DNA of 64,000 nt, from contig JAMIFV010000016.1 of NCBI GenBank assembly GCA_035906055.1, forward strand, positions 1 to 64,000, read 5' to 3'. Numbering within the stretch: the stretch's first letter is position 1; each line of letters opens with the position of its first letter. The DNA is from JAMIFV01 sp035906055. GTDB lineage: Bacteria > Pseudomonadota > Alphaproteobacteria > Rickettsiales > JABCZZ01. The notes under the pieces are model-generated. The model made no database searches, was not told the origin of the DNA, and worked only from the letters and a program-made list of their open reading frames with translations. This document shows positions 1-7,707 of the stretch, piece by piece. Made by a program: the position numbers and the translations under genes.

Positions 1-2
1 TC

Positions 3-431
3 AGGCGGGGTGAATATTATGCCCAGAAACAGAACGCGTTCTGGAAAATCATGGAGCGGCTTCTGGGCATTCCTCATGATGCGCCGTTTGCCGGGCGCGC
101 CGAAGGGTTGCGGCAGCATAAAGTGGCCGTGTGGGACGTGTGCGCGGCGGCAGAACGCAAAGGAAGTCTCGATTCAAATATTAATGCATCTTCCATTGTT
201 ACCAATGACTTCGCAGCATTCTTTAACGCACAGCATGAAATCAGGGTTGTGTGTTTCAACGGCAGGAAAGCGGAAGATATCTACCGCCGCAATGTATGGC
301 CGGAACTCACCCCCGAAATGCAGGCTCTGACCTATGTAAGCCTGCCTTCCACCAGCCCCGCGCATGCGGGCATGCGGTTCGAGGAAAAATGTTTGCGCTG
401 GCAGGGAGCATTATCGGTCTGGTTTGACTAA
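3..431 (+). CDS. DNA-deoxyinosine glycosylase, 5' end outside window
   Basis: This is a base-excision DNA repair enzyme of the uracil-DNA glycosylase superfamily. The reading frame is open from the window edge, so the start codon lies upstream. The first visible residues read as the family's conserved YYA...NAFW segment (about positions 15-50). They are followed by a GSLDSNI segment, an NDF segment and the C-terminal LPSTSPA motif, which forms the DNA-intercalating loop in related enzymes. Members of this family remove hypoxanthine or mismatched uracil; which base this one prefers cannot be read from the sequence. About 142 residues are present. Confidence 0.8.
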   Translation, partial: RRGEYYAQKQNAFWKIMERLLGIPHDAPFAGRAEGLRQHKVAVWDVCAAAERKGSLDSNINASSIVTNDFAAFFNAQHEIRVVCFNGRKAEDIYRRNVWPELTPEMQALTYVSLPSTSPAHAGMRFEEKCLRWQGALSVWFD

Positions 432-476
432 TTCATTGCGTTTAATTACAATGCAAGGCTCAACAAAGGAATATTT

Positions 477-668
477 ATGGCTTCCGGAATACAGTATGTT
501 ATGGATGAAAAAGGCCAACGGGTCGCGGTGCAGATAGACCTGAAAAAGTACGGTAATGTGTGGGAAGATTTCTGGGACGGCATTGTTTCAGAGTCCCGCC
601 GGAAAGAAAAATCAAGCAGCTATATGCAATACCGTAACGCCAGAAAGAACCGTGGCAAGCGTGGCTGA
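477..668 (+). CDS. Antitoxin of a RelE-type toxin-antitoxin pair
   Basis: This 63-residue protein begins with a short sheet-forming stretch (QYVMDEKGQRVAVQIDLKKY) and continues into a charged, Arg/Lys-rich helix. That is the usual layout of small antitoxins encoded just upstream of RelE toxins. Such antitoxins bind and neutralise the toxin and repress their own promoter. Its last codons overlap the likely start of the toxin gene, which indicates translational coupling. No other function is suggested by the sequence. Confidence 0.75.
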   Translation: MASGIQYVMDEKGQRVAVQIDLKKYGNVWEDFWDGIVSESRRKEKSSSYMQYRNARKNRGKRG

Positions 669-924
669 ATATTCACTGCAGCTTAAGCGATCTGCTGAAA
701 AAGAGCTGAATAATCTCAGTGATACGCTGTTTGCCCGTATTGACAGTAAAATCATATTACTTTCTGGCGACCCCAAGCCTGCCGGGTGCGTAAAGCTTGC
801 GGGGCATAAAGATACATGGCGAATTCGCGTAGGGAATTACAGGGTCGTGTATACCGTCGATGAAGCGCGTAAAGTGGTGTGCATCACGCGTGTTGCGCAC
901 CGGAAAGAAGTGTACGAGCCGTGA
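661..924 (+). CDS. RelE/ParE-family toxin (mRNA interferase-like)
   Basis: The product is 87 residues with the RelE signature: an N-terminal SAEKEL helix, a GDPKPAGCVKLAG segment, then WRIRVGNYRVVYTVD and a C-terminal ITRVAHRKEVYEP containing the His-Arg pair expected near the active site. RelE toxins cleave mRNA on the ribosome. I chose GTG at 661 because the homology begins there; GTG at 652 in the same frame is an alternative. The start overlaps the antitoxin stop (666-668). The toxin stop TGA (922-924) overlaps the GTG start of astB by four bases. Confidence 0.85.
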   Translation: MAEYSLQLKRSAEKELNNLSDTLFARIDSKIILLSGDPKPAGCVKLAGHKDTWRIRVGNYRVVYTVDEARKVVCITRVAHRKEVYEP

Positions 925-2159
925 CATCGATCGAAGTGAATCTGGATGGCCTGGTCGGCCCCACGCATAATTATGCAGGGCTTTCGCATGGCAACGTGGC
1001 TTCCGAGAAATTTGCAAAGTCCGTATCAAACCCTAAAGAAGCTGCTTTGCAGGGCATGCGCAAAATGAAGTTCGTGCATGATCTGGGGTTGCCGCAACTG
1101 GTGATGCCGCCGCAGCGCCGCCCGGCAATGGGGATGTTGAAGCAACTGGGCTATGAAACGCTCGCCGGTGTGCCGCCGCTTCTGCTCAATCAGGTTTTTT
1201 CGGCAAGCTGCATGTGGGCGGCGAACGCGGCAACGGTCTGCCCGAGCGCCGATAGCGCCGACGGTAAGGTGCATTTCACGCCTGCGAACCTAATCAGCAA
1301 TTTCCACCGTTATATGGAAGTGGATAGCACTGCCAGCTACCTGAAGCAGATATTCAAGGGTGATCACTTCGTGCATCACGCGCCGCTGCCGCGCCAGCAC
1401 ACGTATGCCGACGAAGGCGCTGCCAACCATATGCGTCTGTGCAATGCCTATGGCGGGAAGGGTACGCAAATATTCGTCTATGGCGGCGCAGCTAAAAAAT
1501 ATCCCGCACGGCAGACAGAAGCCTCCGTACAGGCGCTGGCGCGTCTACACCAACTCGATGAATCGCGTACAGTATTCCTTGAGCAGAGCGCCGGGGCGAT
1601 TGACGCAGGCGTGTTCCATAACGACGTAATAGCGATGAGCGACGGCCCGTTATTCATCTATCATGAGAAGGCCTATACGCAGGTGGATGAGAAGGCCATC
1701 GGCTTTACCGCTATTCGCATCACCGAAAAAGAACTGCCGATAGCGGATGCGGTCTCGACCTATTTCTTCAATTCGCAACTGCTGACGCTGCCGGACGGCA
1801 GGCGCATAGTGGTGGCCCCGAAAGAGTGTGAAGAAAACCCTAACTCTCGCGCGTGTTTTACTAAAATTGTTGATAACGGCCATGTGCACAGGGTGCATTA
1901 CCTCGATGTGCGCGAAAGCATGAAGAACGGCGGCGGCCCCGCATGCCTGCGCCTGCGCGTAGTGCTGAGTGGGAAAGAAAGGAATGCGGTGCATCCCGGG
2001 GTGTGGCTGAGCGACTCACTCTATAATGCGCTTTGTGGGTGGATTGAAAAATACTATCGTGATAGAATCAGTCCGGACGATTTGCGTGATCCGATGCTTG
2101 CAGACGAAGCGGGCAGGGCGATGGATGCGTTGTCCAAACTTCTTGCCATGGAATTATAA
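921..2159 (+). CDS. astB: N-succinylarginine dihydrolase
   Basis: AstB hydrolyses N2-succinylarginine to N2-succinylornithine, ammonia and CO2, the second step of the arginine succinyltransferase pathway. The protein is about 412 residues, slightly shorter than the usual 440 or so. It opens with the hallmark EVNLDGLVGPTHNYAGLSHG, contains HTYADEGAANHMRLC (region of the catalytic Glu) and ends with NGGGPACLRLRV, which carries the catalytic Cys. The GTG at 921 matches the conserved N-terminus and overlaps the upstream toxin stop. No other ast genes are in the window, so the pathway is either scattered or incomplete. Confidence 0.93.
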   Translation: MTSIEVNLDGLVGPTHNYAGLSHGNVASEKFAKSVSNPKEAALQGMRKMKFVHDLGLPQLVMPPQRRPAMGMLKQLGYETLAGVPPLLLNQVFSASCMWAANAATVCPSADSADGKVHFTPANLISNFHRYMEVDSTASYLKQIFKGDHFVHHAPLPRQHTYADEGAANHMRLCNAYGGKGTQIFVYGGAAKKYPARQTEASVQALARLHQLDESRTVFLEQSAGAIDAGVFHNDVIAMSDGPLFIYHEKAYTQVDEKAIGFTAIRITEKELPIADAVSTYFFNSQLLTLPDGRRIVVAPKECEENPNSRACFTKIVDNGHVHRVHYLDVRESMKNGGGPACLRLRVVLSGKERNAVHPGVWLSDSLYNALCGWIEKYYRDRISPDDLRDPMLADEAGRAMDALSKLLAMEL

Positions 2160-2164
2160 CCTGC

Positions 2165-3220
2165 ATGAACTTCGCCAAGGCCCACGTCAATTTCCATCTT
2201 CCTTACAATCAGTCCGAGACTTACTGGCTTGCCCTGTTCCCGCATGTACTGGATGCGGCTCTTTCCTCGTCGCTTATGAGTCTTGGGCTTCAGGTGATCG
2301 AAGGCGGTTTTGCGCTGCGCTTAAGCAGGCCTTGGGCGGAAGGCTGGAAGAACGTGCGTGCCGCTATTGCGCAGCATGAATCCGCAGACACATGCGAGGT
2401 GGCGCTCATTCCTTCCGACGCTCCGCCGGGCCTGCAGGACTACCATATGGGCAAGACCACCGTGGCCGCGATCGACGCGCTGGCAGAGAGTTTATGGCTG
2501 GGTAATGCAATGCTTGAAGACCGCGTGGTCAGTTACATGCAGCCCATGCTGGATAAGCGCGGCAAAGTGTTCGGCTATGAAGCCTTCGCGCGTGTGGAAA
2601 CAAAGGATGGCCCGCCCATCGGCGGCGGCAAGATCATCGAGGCGAGCAAAGGCCTCAACGCGCAATACATACTCGACCGCCATCTGCATGTGAAAGCGGT
2701 GACGTCTTTTATTTCCAGCGACCTTGAAGGATTCCTGTTTATCAATTTTGTGCCGGGTTTCATCCACCGCCCGGAAAAATACCTTGAAGGGCTTACCGAC
2801 GCCGCCAAGTTCAACGGCATGCCTGCCAAGCAGATCGTGCTGGATTTTACACGCTGCGAATCACCCAACGACCTGCACCAGATGAAGGCTATTTTTGATT
2901 ATTGCCGCGCCAAAGGCTATTCGCTGTCACTCGATGATATTTCATCCACGGCGCTTGCCAAGAAGATCCTTGATGCAATACGCCCCGACTTCATCAAGCT
3001 CGACATCGCGCTGGTGCGTGGTGCGCTGGGCGGCGAGCAACAGAAAACCATTGCCGAACTGGTGAGGCTGGCCCATGGCGTGGGCGTTACGGTGGCTGCC
3101 GAAGGGGTGGAATCCAAGGAGATACATAACGAGCTTATGAAAGCGGGCGTGGATCTCTTTCAGGGGTATTTGTTTTCTCCGCCCGTTGCCGTCTCAACCT
3201 TGAAAAAAGCAGTCGGCTAG
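2165..3220 (+). CDS. EAL-domain protein, probably degenerate c-di-GMP phosphodiesterase
   Basis: The protein has 351 residues. The first 115 or so match nothing I recognise; residues about 120-345 form an EAL domain. Catalytic positions partly survive: E139 (EAF in place of EAL), N194, the D257-D258 pair, K278 in PDFIKLD, E313/E316 in AEGVE and Q333 in QGYLF. The usual metal-binding Glu of the LTE motif is replaced: the segment reads LDFTRC (227 onwards) with Arg where Glu is expected. The DDFG loop is DDIS. It may bind c-di-GMP without cleaving it. It starts five bases after astB and is probably co-transcribed. Confidence 0.75.
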   Translation: MNFAKAHVNFHLPYNQSETYWLALFPHVLDAALSSSLMSLGLQVIEGGFALRLSRPWAEGWKNVRAAIAQHESADTCEVALIPSDAPPGLQDYHMGKTTVAAIDALAESLWLGNAMLEDRVVSYMQPMLDKRGKVFGYEAFARVETKDGPPIGGGKIIEASKGLNAQYILDRHLHVKAVTSFISSDLEGFLFINFVPGFIHRPEKYLEGLTDAAKFNGMPAKQIVLDFTRCESPNDLHQMKAIFDYCRAKGYSLSLDDISSTALAKKILDAIRPDFIKLDIALVRGALGGEQQKTIAELVRLAHGVGVTVAAEGVESKEIHNELMKAGVDLFQGYLFSPPVAVSTLKKAVG

Positions 3221-3285
3221 GCTCCGGACTCATACATTTTCCTCTCCCTCTAAAGAGGAGGGGAAATGGTAGCATGAGTCCTGAC
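3221..3285. repeat. Dispersed palindromic repeat, family E copy 1
   Basis: Outer arms CTCCGGACTCAT and ATGAGTCCTGAC are inverted copies of each other. Inside them lies a pyrimidine-rich stretch paired with a purine-rich one around TCTAAAGA. Related copies lie at 11209-11275 and 56361-56437. The hairpin directly follows the EAL gene stop and could also end its transcription. Confidence 0.6.
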
Positions 3286-3645
3286 CCAGAGAGCTTTCCA
3301 CATCCTCTTTATTCTTGCGCAGCGTCAGGCGCAGAACATCGGTTGCTAAAAAGCGCAGCAGCGTTTTTCCAAAACATCCCTGTACTCGAAGTTTTAAAAA
3401 ATGCGTGGCATGCATTCATATAATTTTAAATTCTCATGCATTTTAATATGCTTTTTATTAAAATTTGTTAAGCAAGCTGTTGATATTAAAACTTTTCTTT
3501 CCCATTTAACCTGTGGTATATTTGGCACGTTCTTGATTTAACCTGAAGAGTAATGCGCTCGCATATTTAATTTAACGTTATTTTAAGCCCGAAATGTTTA
3601 CGTTGAAATGTTGTTAACGCGGATCATTAAAAAAATTTTCTCTTT
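3286..3645 (+). promoter_or_regulatory. Long AT-rich control region upstream of the Tad locus
   Basis: This gene-free stretch is AT-rich compared with its surroundings. It holds two direct copies of ATTTAACCTG at 3504-3513 and 3536-3545, 32 bases apart (about three helical turns), followed by a TTAA-N7-TTAA site at 3572-3586. I looked for a small Flp pilin gene here and saw none. No clear sigma-70 promoter could be fixed. The position suggests regulation of the pilus operon starting at 3646. Confidence 0.5.
3572..3586. promoter_or_regulatory. Perfect CtrA-type full site (TTAA-N7-TTAA)
   Basis: The sequence TTAACGTTATTTTAA fits the alphaproteobacterial CtrA consensus of two TTAA halves separated by seven bases. 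It lies 60 bases before cpaB. CtrA is known to control pilus genes in Caulobacter. That it does so here is inference, since no ctrA gene is in the window. Confidence 0.5.
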
Positions 3646-4518
3646 ATGAACGGACGCACCCTGGTTTTATTCGTTGTTGCGATCATGATTGCAGTCTCTG
3701 CGATCATCATCGTGAAGAATCGCACGGGCAGCACGGCAGGCGCTAAAGTGCTGGTTGCCAAGGGCAACATAGATATGGGCGCGTTCGTCCGCGCTGACAA
3801 ACAGCTCGGCTGGGTGGAATGGCAGGGCGAGATAGCTCCCTCGTTCATCACGTCCGAAAAATTCAGGATCGAAGATTTCAACGGCGCTGTCGCGCGCCGC
3901 CCCATCCTCTCTGGCGAGCCGGTGACGGCCATCTCCGTAGTGCGCGTGAATGAAGGCGGCTTCATGTCTGCCGTGCTCACGCCCGGCAAGCGTGCCGTTT
4001 CCATCGCGGTAAGCCCCACTTCCGGCAATGCGGGCTTCGTGTTTCCCGGTGACCATATTGACCTTATCCTCACGCACCGCATTCCCGTGCAGGAAGGCAA
4101 CCGCGATGTGCTGGCAAGCGAGACATTCATCCGTGATGCGCGTATCCTCGCCGTGGACCAGATGCTTTCCAATCCTGAGAACGTAGCCGTGGTCGCCAAG
4201 ACCCTCACGCTCGAAGTGACTCCCAAGCAGGCTGAAATGGTGAATGTTGCCATCAATCTTGGTTCCATATCCGTGAGCCTGCGCAGCCTCGCCGCCAAAA
4301 CGGATGCTGCCGGTGCCGAAGAACCCAGAGGCGAAGGCACGCTGACATCCGCGCAGCCGCATCCGGTTCAGGCTAACGACAATCAGCCAAGCGATTTCTC
4401 TACTAATAATGACGTCAGCAAGCTGATGGGTGAAAAAAGCGCCGTGCGTACGAAGGTGAACGTCATACGTGGCAGTACGGCAGAGGCCATAGACTTCAGC
4501 AAGGAAACCACAGAATGA
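3646..4518 (+). CDS. cpaB: Tad pilus assembly protein CpaB (RcpC)
   Basis: CpaB is a periplasmic or inner-membrane-anchored component of the Tad (Flp) pilus secretion machine, thought to work with the outer-membrane secretin. The 290-residue protein has an N-terminal membrane helix (about residues 5-24, VLFVVAIMIAVSAIIIV). A SAF-like domain follows (KVLVAKGNIDMGAFV), then the RcpC domain (PGKRAVSIAVSPTSGNAGFVFPGDHIDLILT). It is the first gene of the cpaB-C-D-E-F-tadB-C run, and its stop overlaps the ATG of cpaC (ATGA at 4515). Pilin and a functional prepilin peptidase are not adjacent. Confidence 0.92.
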   Translation: MNGRTLVLFVVAIMIAVSAIIIVKNRTGSTAGAKVLVAKGNIDMGAFVRADKQLGWVEWQGEIAPSFITSEKFRIEDFNGAVARRPILSGEPVTAISVVRVNEGGFMSAVLTPGKRAVSIAVSPTSGNAGFVFPGDHIDLILTHRIPVQEGNRDVLASETFIRDARILAVDQMLSNPENVAVVAKTLTLEVTPKQAEMVNVAINLGSISVSLRSLAAKTDAAGAEEPRGEGTLTSAQPHPVQANDNQPSDFSTNNDVSKLMGEKSAVRTKVNVIRGSTAEAIDFSKETTE

Positions 4519-6062
4519 GAGAATGTTCCGTAAGTCTACCATGCCTTGCTGCAAACCGCGTTTTCCTGCGCGTTGCTGCTCACGTACTGGCGTGTACGCT
4601 GCGCTGCAATGCTCGCAAAACGCAGTTTTCGCTTTCGGCATGGCGGCTTCTGAAACAGTCTCTAAGACTCACTATGGCGTTGAGCGTGATGTTTGCCGCT
4701 CCCGCGCTTGCGCAGGAAGAGATCGGGGCTGAGCGGAATTACAACATCGAAGTGAGCAAGGGTAAGCTTATCAAGCTCAGTTCGCCAGCTTCTGCGGTTA
4801 TCGCAGCCGACCCTACCATTGCCGACGTGCAGGTGATCTCGCCCACGATGGTCTATGTCAATGGCAGGGCCGTGGGTGAAACCACCGTATTCGCGGTGGA
4901 TTCCGGCGATAAGGAGATACTGCGCGCCGTGGTAAACGTTACCAATAACCTCAGCAAGCTGAACAGGGCTGTGAAAGCCCTCGTTCCCGATGCCAACGTA
5001 ACCTTCCAGTCGATCGACGGTGCGCTGGTGATGAACGGCGAAGTGGACTCCCCCCTGCAGGCAGAAGACGTAAGGCGCCTCGCATCCTCATTCACCCGGC
5101 CCAACCAGCAACTGGTGAACATGATCCGTCCGCTGGGCTCCAACCAGGTGATGCTCAAGGTGCGTATCGCGGAAGTGAACCGCACCGAGCTGAAGCGCTT
5201 CGGCATCAGCCTGCAGAACCTTTCCAGCATGTCGAACTTCGCTTTCGGCCTGCTGCGCGGCAGGCAGATACTGGATGCGGATACCGGCGTGTTTACCCGC
5301 AACGGCACCGACAACAGCGTGTTCGGCCAGTTCAATGACGGCCAGACCAATATCAACGGCGTTATCGACGCGCTGGAAGACAACAACCTCGTTTCCACCC
5401 TTGCGGAACCCACGCTCACCACGCAGTCCGGCCAGCCCGCCAGCTTTCTCGCCGGTGGCCAGTTCCCCGTTCCGCTCGTGACGGGCAGCGGAAGCAATGC
5501 GCAGGTATCCATCAGCTATCAGCCCTTCGGTGTGAGCCTTGCATTCACGCCGGTAGTGCTCTCCAAAGACCGCATCAGCCTGGTGGTGTCGCCTGAAGTC
5601 AGCTCGCTCTCGCAGACGGGCGCCGTGACCAATGCGGGCTTCAACATTCCTGCGCTGCAGACCCGCAGGGCTTCCACCACGGTGGAACTGGGCAGCGGCC
5701 AGAGCTTTGCCATCGCCGGTCTGTTGCAGAACGACCGCAGCAACGACATCAACAAATTTCCGTTCCTTGGCGACATGCCGGTGCTGGGCGCGCTGTTCCG
5801 CTCACGCCAGTTCCAGCATAACCAGTCGGAACTGGTGATCATCGTAACGCCCTACATCGTGGACGGCGTAAGCGACCCCAACAAGCTGAGCGATCCCACG
5901 CAGGGCCTTGTGCTGGCCAGCGAAGCGGAAAGCCTGCTGATGGGCAAGCTTTATAAAGACAAGCCTGTGCGTGAGAAGAACAACATGCCTGTTGCCAGTG
6001 ACGAGCCGGTTTCCGCCGAAAGGCCGAGGCTCTATGGCAAGGCAGGGCATATTCTGAAATAG
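4515..6062 (+). CDS. cpaC: Tad pilus outer-membrane secretin CpaC (RcpA)
   Basis: CpaC forms the outer-membrane ring through which the Flp pilus passes. After the leader come the BON/pilus N-domain (IEVSKGKLIKLSSPASAVIA, from about residue 75) and the secretin core: VMLKVRIAEVNR, an ALEDNNLVSTLAEPTLTT segment, a FLAGGQFPVP segment and the terminal secretin block ending near ELVIIVTPYIV. The ATG at 4515 overlaps the cpaB stop. The typical signal peptide (LTMALSVMFAAPALAQ, about residues 52-67) lies unusually far from this start. The intervening residues are encoded by a palindromic repeat (4539-4643). ATG at 4674 would give only a very short signal sequence. Confidence 0.92.
   Translation: MRECSVSLPCLAANRVFLRVAAHVLACTLRCNARKTQFSLSAWRLLKQSLRLTMALSVMFAAPALAQEEIGAERNYNIEVSKGKLIKLSSPASAVIAADPTIADVQVISPTMVYVNGRAVGETTVFAVDSGDKEILRAVVNVTNNLSKLNRAVKALVPDANVTFQSIDGALVMNGEVDSPLQAEDVRRLASSFTRPNQQLVNMIRPLGSNQVMLKVRIAEVNRTELKRFGISLQNLSSMSNFAFGLLRGRQILDADTGVFTRNGTDNSVFGQFNDGQTNINGVIDALEDNNLVSTLAEPTLTTQSGQPASFLAGGQFPVPLVTGSGSNAQVSISYQPFGVSLAFTPVVLSKDRISLVVSPEVSSLSQTGAVTNAGFNIPALQTRRASTTVELGSGQSFAIAGLLQNDRSNDINKFPFLGDMPVLGALFRSRQFQHNQSELVIIVTPYIVDGVSDPNKLSDPTQGLVLASEAESLLMGKLYKDKPVREKNNMPVASDEPVSAERPRLYGKAGHILK
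4539..4643. repeat. Palindromic repeat (family F) inside the 5' end of cpaC
   Basis: The arms CCATGCC (4540-4546) and GGCATGG (4637-4643) flank a longer imperfect hairpin with the core CTCACGTACTGGCGTGTACG. The left arm and core resemble the repeats at 45544-45687 and 18483-18535 (shared CTGCAA, TTTTC, TGCG and CTCAYGTAC...GTAC blocks). The element is read through in frame as about residues 9-43 of CpaC, between the start codon and the signal peptide. Confidence 0.6.
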
Positions 6063-6081
6063 CCGGAACCGGGGTAAAGGT

Positions 6082-6444
6082 ATGAACAAGTATGTGATGA
6101 TGGTGGCAGGTGCTCTGGCGGTGGTATTGGCAGGGTGCCACACTTCCCAGTCGCAGGGGATAACGAGCAAGACCGCGATCTCGCCCGAGGTCAGGCAATG
6201 CCCGGACTGGAGCTCCGACCCGGTATCCAATTACAGCAATGAGGATTTCAGCAATCTGGGCTGCGCGACATCCAATAACCTTTACGTGCAGTTGAAGGAC
6301 AAAAAAGACTATAAACATGGACGCAGTAAGTCAGGGATCACCGCAAGCAGGGACAGTGCCATCATGCAGAATTACATGAACGGCGCGGGCTCGGGTGCGG
6401 CGTCTTCCTCATCTGATGCGTCCGCAGCATCGACGAGTAGATAA
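6082..6444 (+). CDS. Short CpaD-like pilus assembly lipoprotein
   Basis: A 120-residue lipoprotein: a hydrophobic leader (MMVAGALAVVLAGC) ends in a lipobox with the acylated Cys at residue 19. The segment CPDWSSDP...DFSNLGCATSNNLYVQLKD matches the conserved CPDW...NFGCAT...N block of CpaD, the lipoprotein that accompanies the CpaC secretin. It sits exactly where cpaD is expected, between cpaC and cpaE. CpaD proteins usually have around 200 residues or more; here the N-terminal half is missing, and the C-terminus ends in a Ser/Ala-rich tail. Confidence 0.75.
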   Translation: MNKYVMMVAGALAVVLAGCHTSQSQGITSKTAISPEVRQCPDWSSDPVSNYSNEDFSNLGCATSNNLYVQLKDKKDYKHGRSKSGITASRDSAIMQNYMNGAGSGAASSSSDASAASTSR

Positions 6445-6449
6445 AAGCC

Positions 6450-7703
6450 ATGAGCAATACGGCTGGCAGCGCCGCAGGCGGCGGACAGGGGACTGGTAAG
6501 AAACATCCGTTCATAGCATTTGTGTCCGATGCGGAGAGCGTCGCCCAATTGCAGCAATTCTGCGCAGCCAGAGGCTGGAACAACGCGGTCGTGCATCAGG
6601 GCGATACGGACGCGGCCGTCACTTACCTCAAGAATTCCCCTTCGCCCGATGTGCTGCTGATTGATGTGGCTTCGGCGGAAAGCGCGCCCGCCGCATTCGA
6701 CCGCCTCGCCGACGTGTGCGAGCCGGGCGTAAAGGTCATCGTCACCGGCAAGGTCAATGAATACAGTTTCTATTGCTGGCTGGTGGATATGGGCATTTCC
6801 AGCTACCTGCTGAAGCCCCTCACGGCGGCGGCGCTGGACGGCGCATACAAAAAAGCCACCGATATCCTCCCTGCCGCTCCCGTGGCCGCAGCCGCGCAGG
6901 CCGCGCGGGCGCCGAGCAAAGTGATTTCCATCATCGGCGCGCGGGGCGGTTCTGGCGCGACGACGGTTGCCACCAACCTTGCGTGGCTGCTGTCGCACCA
7001 GCTCAGCCAGAAAACCGCGCTGCTGGACTTTGACCCCCAGCTTGGCACCGTGGCTTTGTCGCTTGATCTCGAACCGGGAAGGGGCCTGCGTGAAGCGCTG
7101 GAGAAACCTGAGCGTATCGACGCGCTGTTCCTTGACAGGGTAATGGTGAAAGTAGACGACAACCTCTCCATCCTCAGCACCGAGGAGGGCATGGAGGAGC
7201 AGATAACCCCGAACGAAGCCGCCGCCGAGGCGCTCTTCAGGCAAACCCGCGCCAAATACACGCATATCGTGGTGGACGTTCCGCGCATGCTTTCGCCGTT
7301 CACGCGCTTTGCGCTTAAGGCTTCCGACCATGTGATCTGCGTGACCGAACTGAGCCTTATGGGGCTGCGTGAGTCGTTGCGTTATCTTGAATATTGCCGC
7401 GATGTGCTCAAGATCGCGCCGCCGGTTTTTGTAGCCAACCGCGTAGGCGTGGCAGGTAAACACCAGATGCCGCAATCGGAGTTTGAAAAAGGGCTTGGCG
7501 CCAAGGTGGAATACACCATTCCTCTGGTGCTTGACGCCCATGCCGCTGCGACCGAAGGCAAGGTGCTGGCGGAAAAAACCAAGAACTCTCCTGCGGTCAA
7601 GGCGTTCCATATGCTGGCCCAGCGCTTTGTGGAAGCCGCCGACGGCGCAACGTCGAGGAAGCCGGAAAAAGGCGGGATATTATCTTTCATGAAAAAAGGA
7701 TAA
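6450..7703 (+). CDS. cpaE: Tad pilus localisation ATPase CpaE (TadZ)
   Basis: CpaE/TadZ is a MinD/ParA-like protein that places the Tad machine, often at a cell pole. The 417-residue protein has an N-terminal receiver-like domain (about 15-125: FIAFVSDAESVAQL, DVLLIDVAS) and a C-terminal ATPase domain. The nucleotide loop is IIGARGGSGATTVATNLAW, the atypical loop usual for this family rather than the canonical KGGxGKT. DFDPQLGTVAL supplies the following ParA motif. Spacing to neighbours is only 4-5 bases, so it is part of the operon. Confidence 0.9.
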   Translation: MSNTAGSAAGGGQGTGKKHPFIAFVSDAESVAQLQQFCAARGWNNAVVHQGDTDAAVTYLKNSPSPDVLLIDVASAESAPAAFDRLADVCEPGVKVIVTGKVNEYSFYCWLVDMGISSYLLKPLTAAALDGAYKKATDILPAAPVAAAAQAARAPSKVISIIGARGGSGATTVATNLAWLLSHQLSQKTALLDFDPQLGTVALSLDLEPGRGLREALEKPERIDALFLDRVMVKVDDNLSILSTEEGMEEQITPNEAAAEALFRQTRAKYTHIVVDVPRMLSPFTRFALKASDHVICVTELSLMGLRESLRYLEYCRDVLKIAPPVFVANRVGVAGKHQMPQSEFEKGLGAKVEYTIPLVLDAHAAATEGKVLAEKTKNSPAVKAFHMLAQRFVEAADGATSRKPEKGGILSFMKKG

Positions 7704-7707
7704 GCAG

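Noticed and set aside
3286..3645. Possible Flp pilin gene before cpaB
   Set aside because: No frame with the expected short leader and the Glu-Tyr hydrophobic helix was seen.
6900..7000. CpaE lacks the standard KGGxGKT loop
   Set aside because: The ARGGSGATT form is usual for CpaE/TadZ and not a defect.
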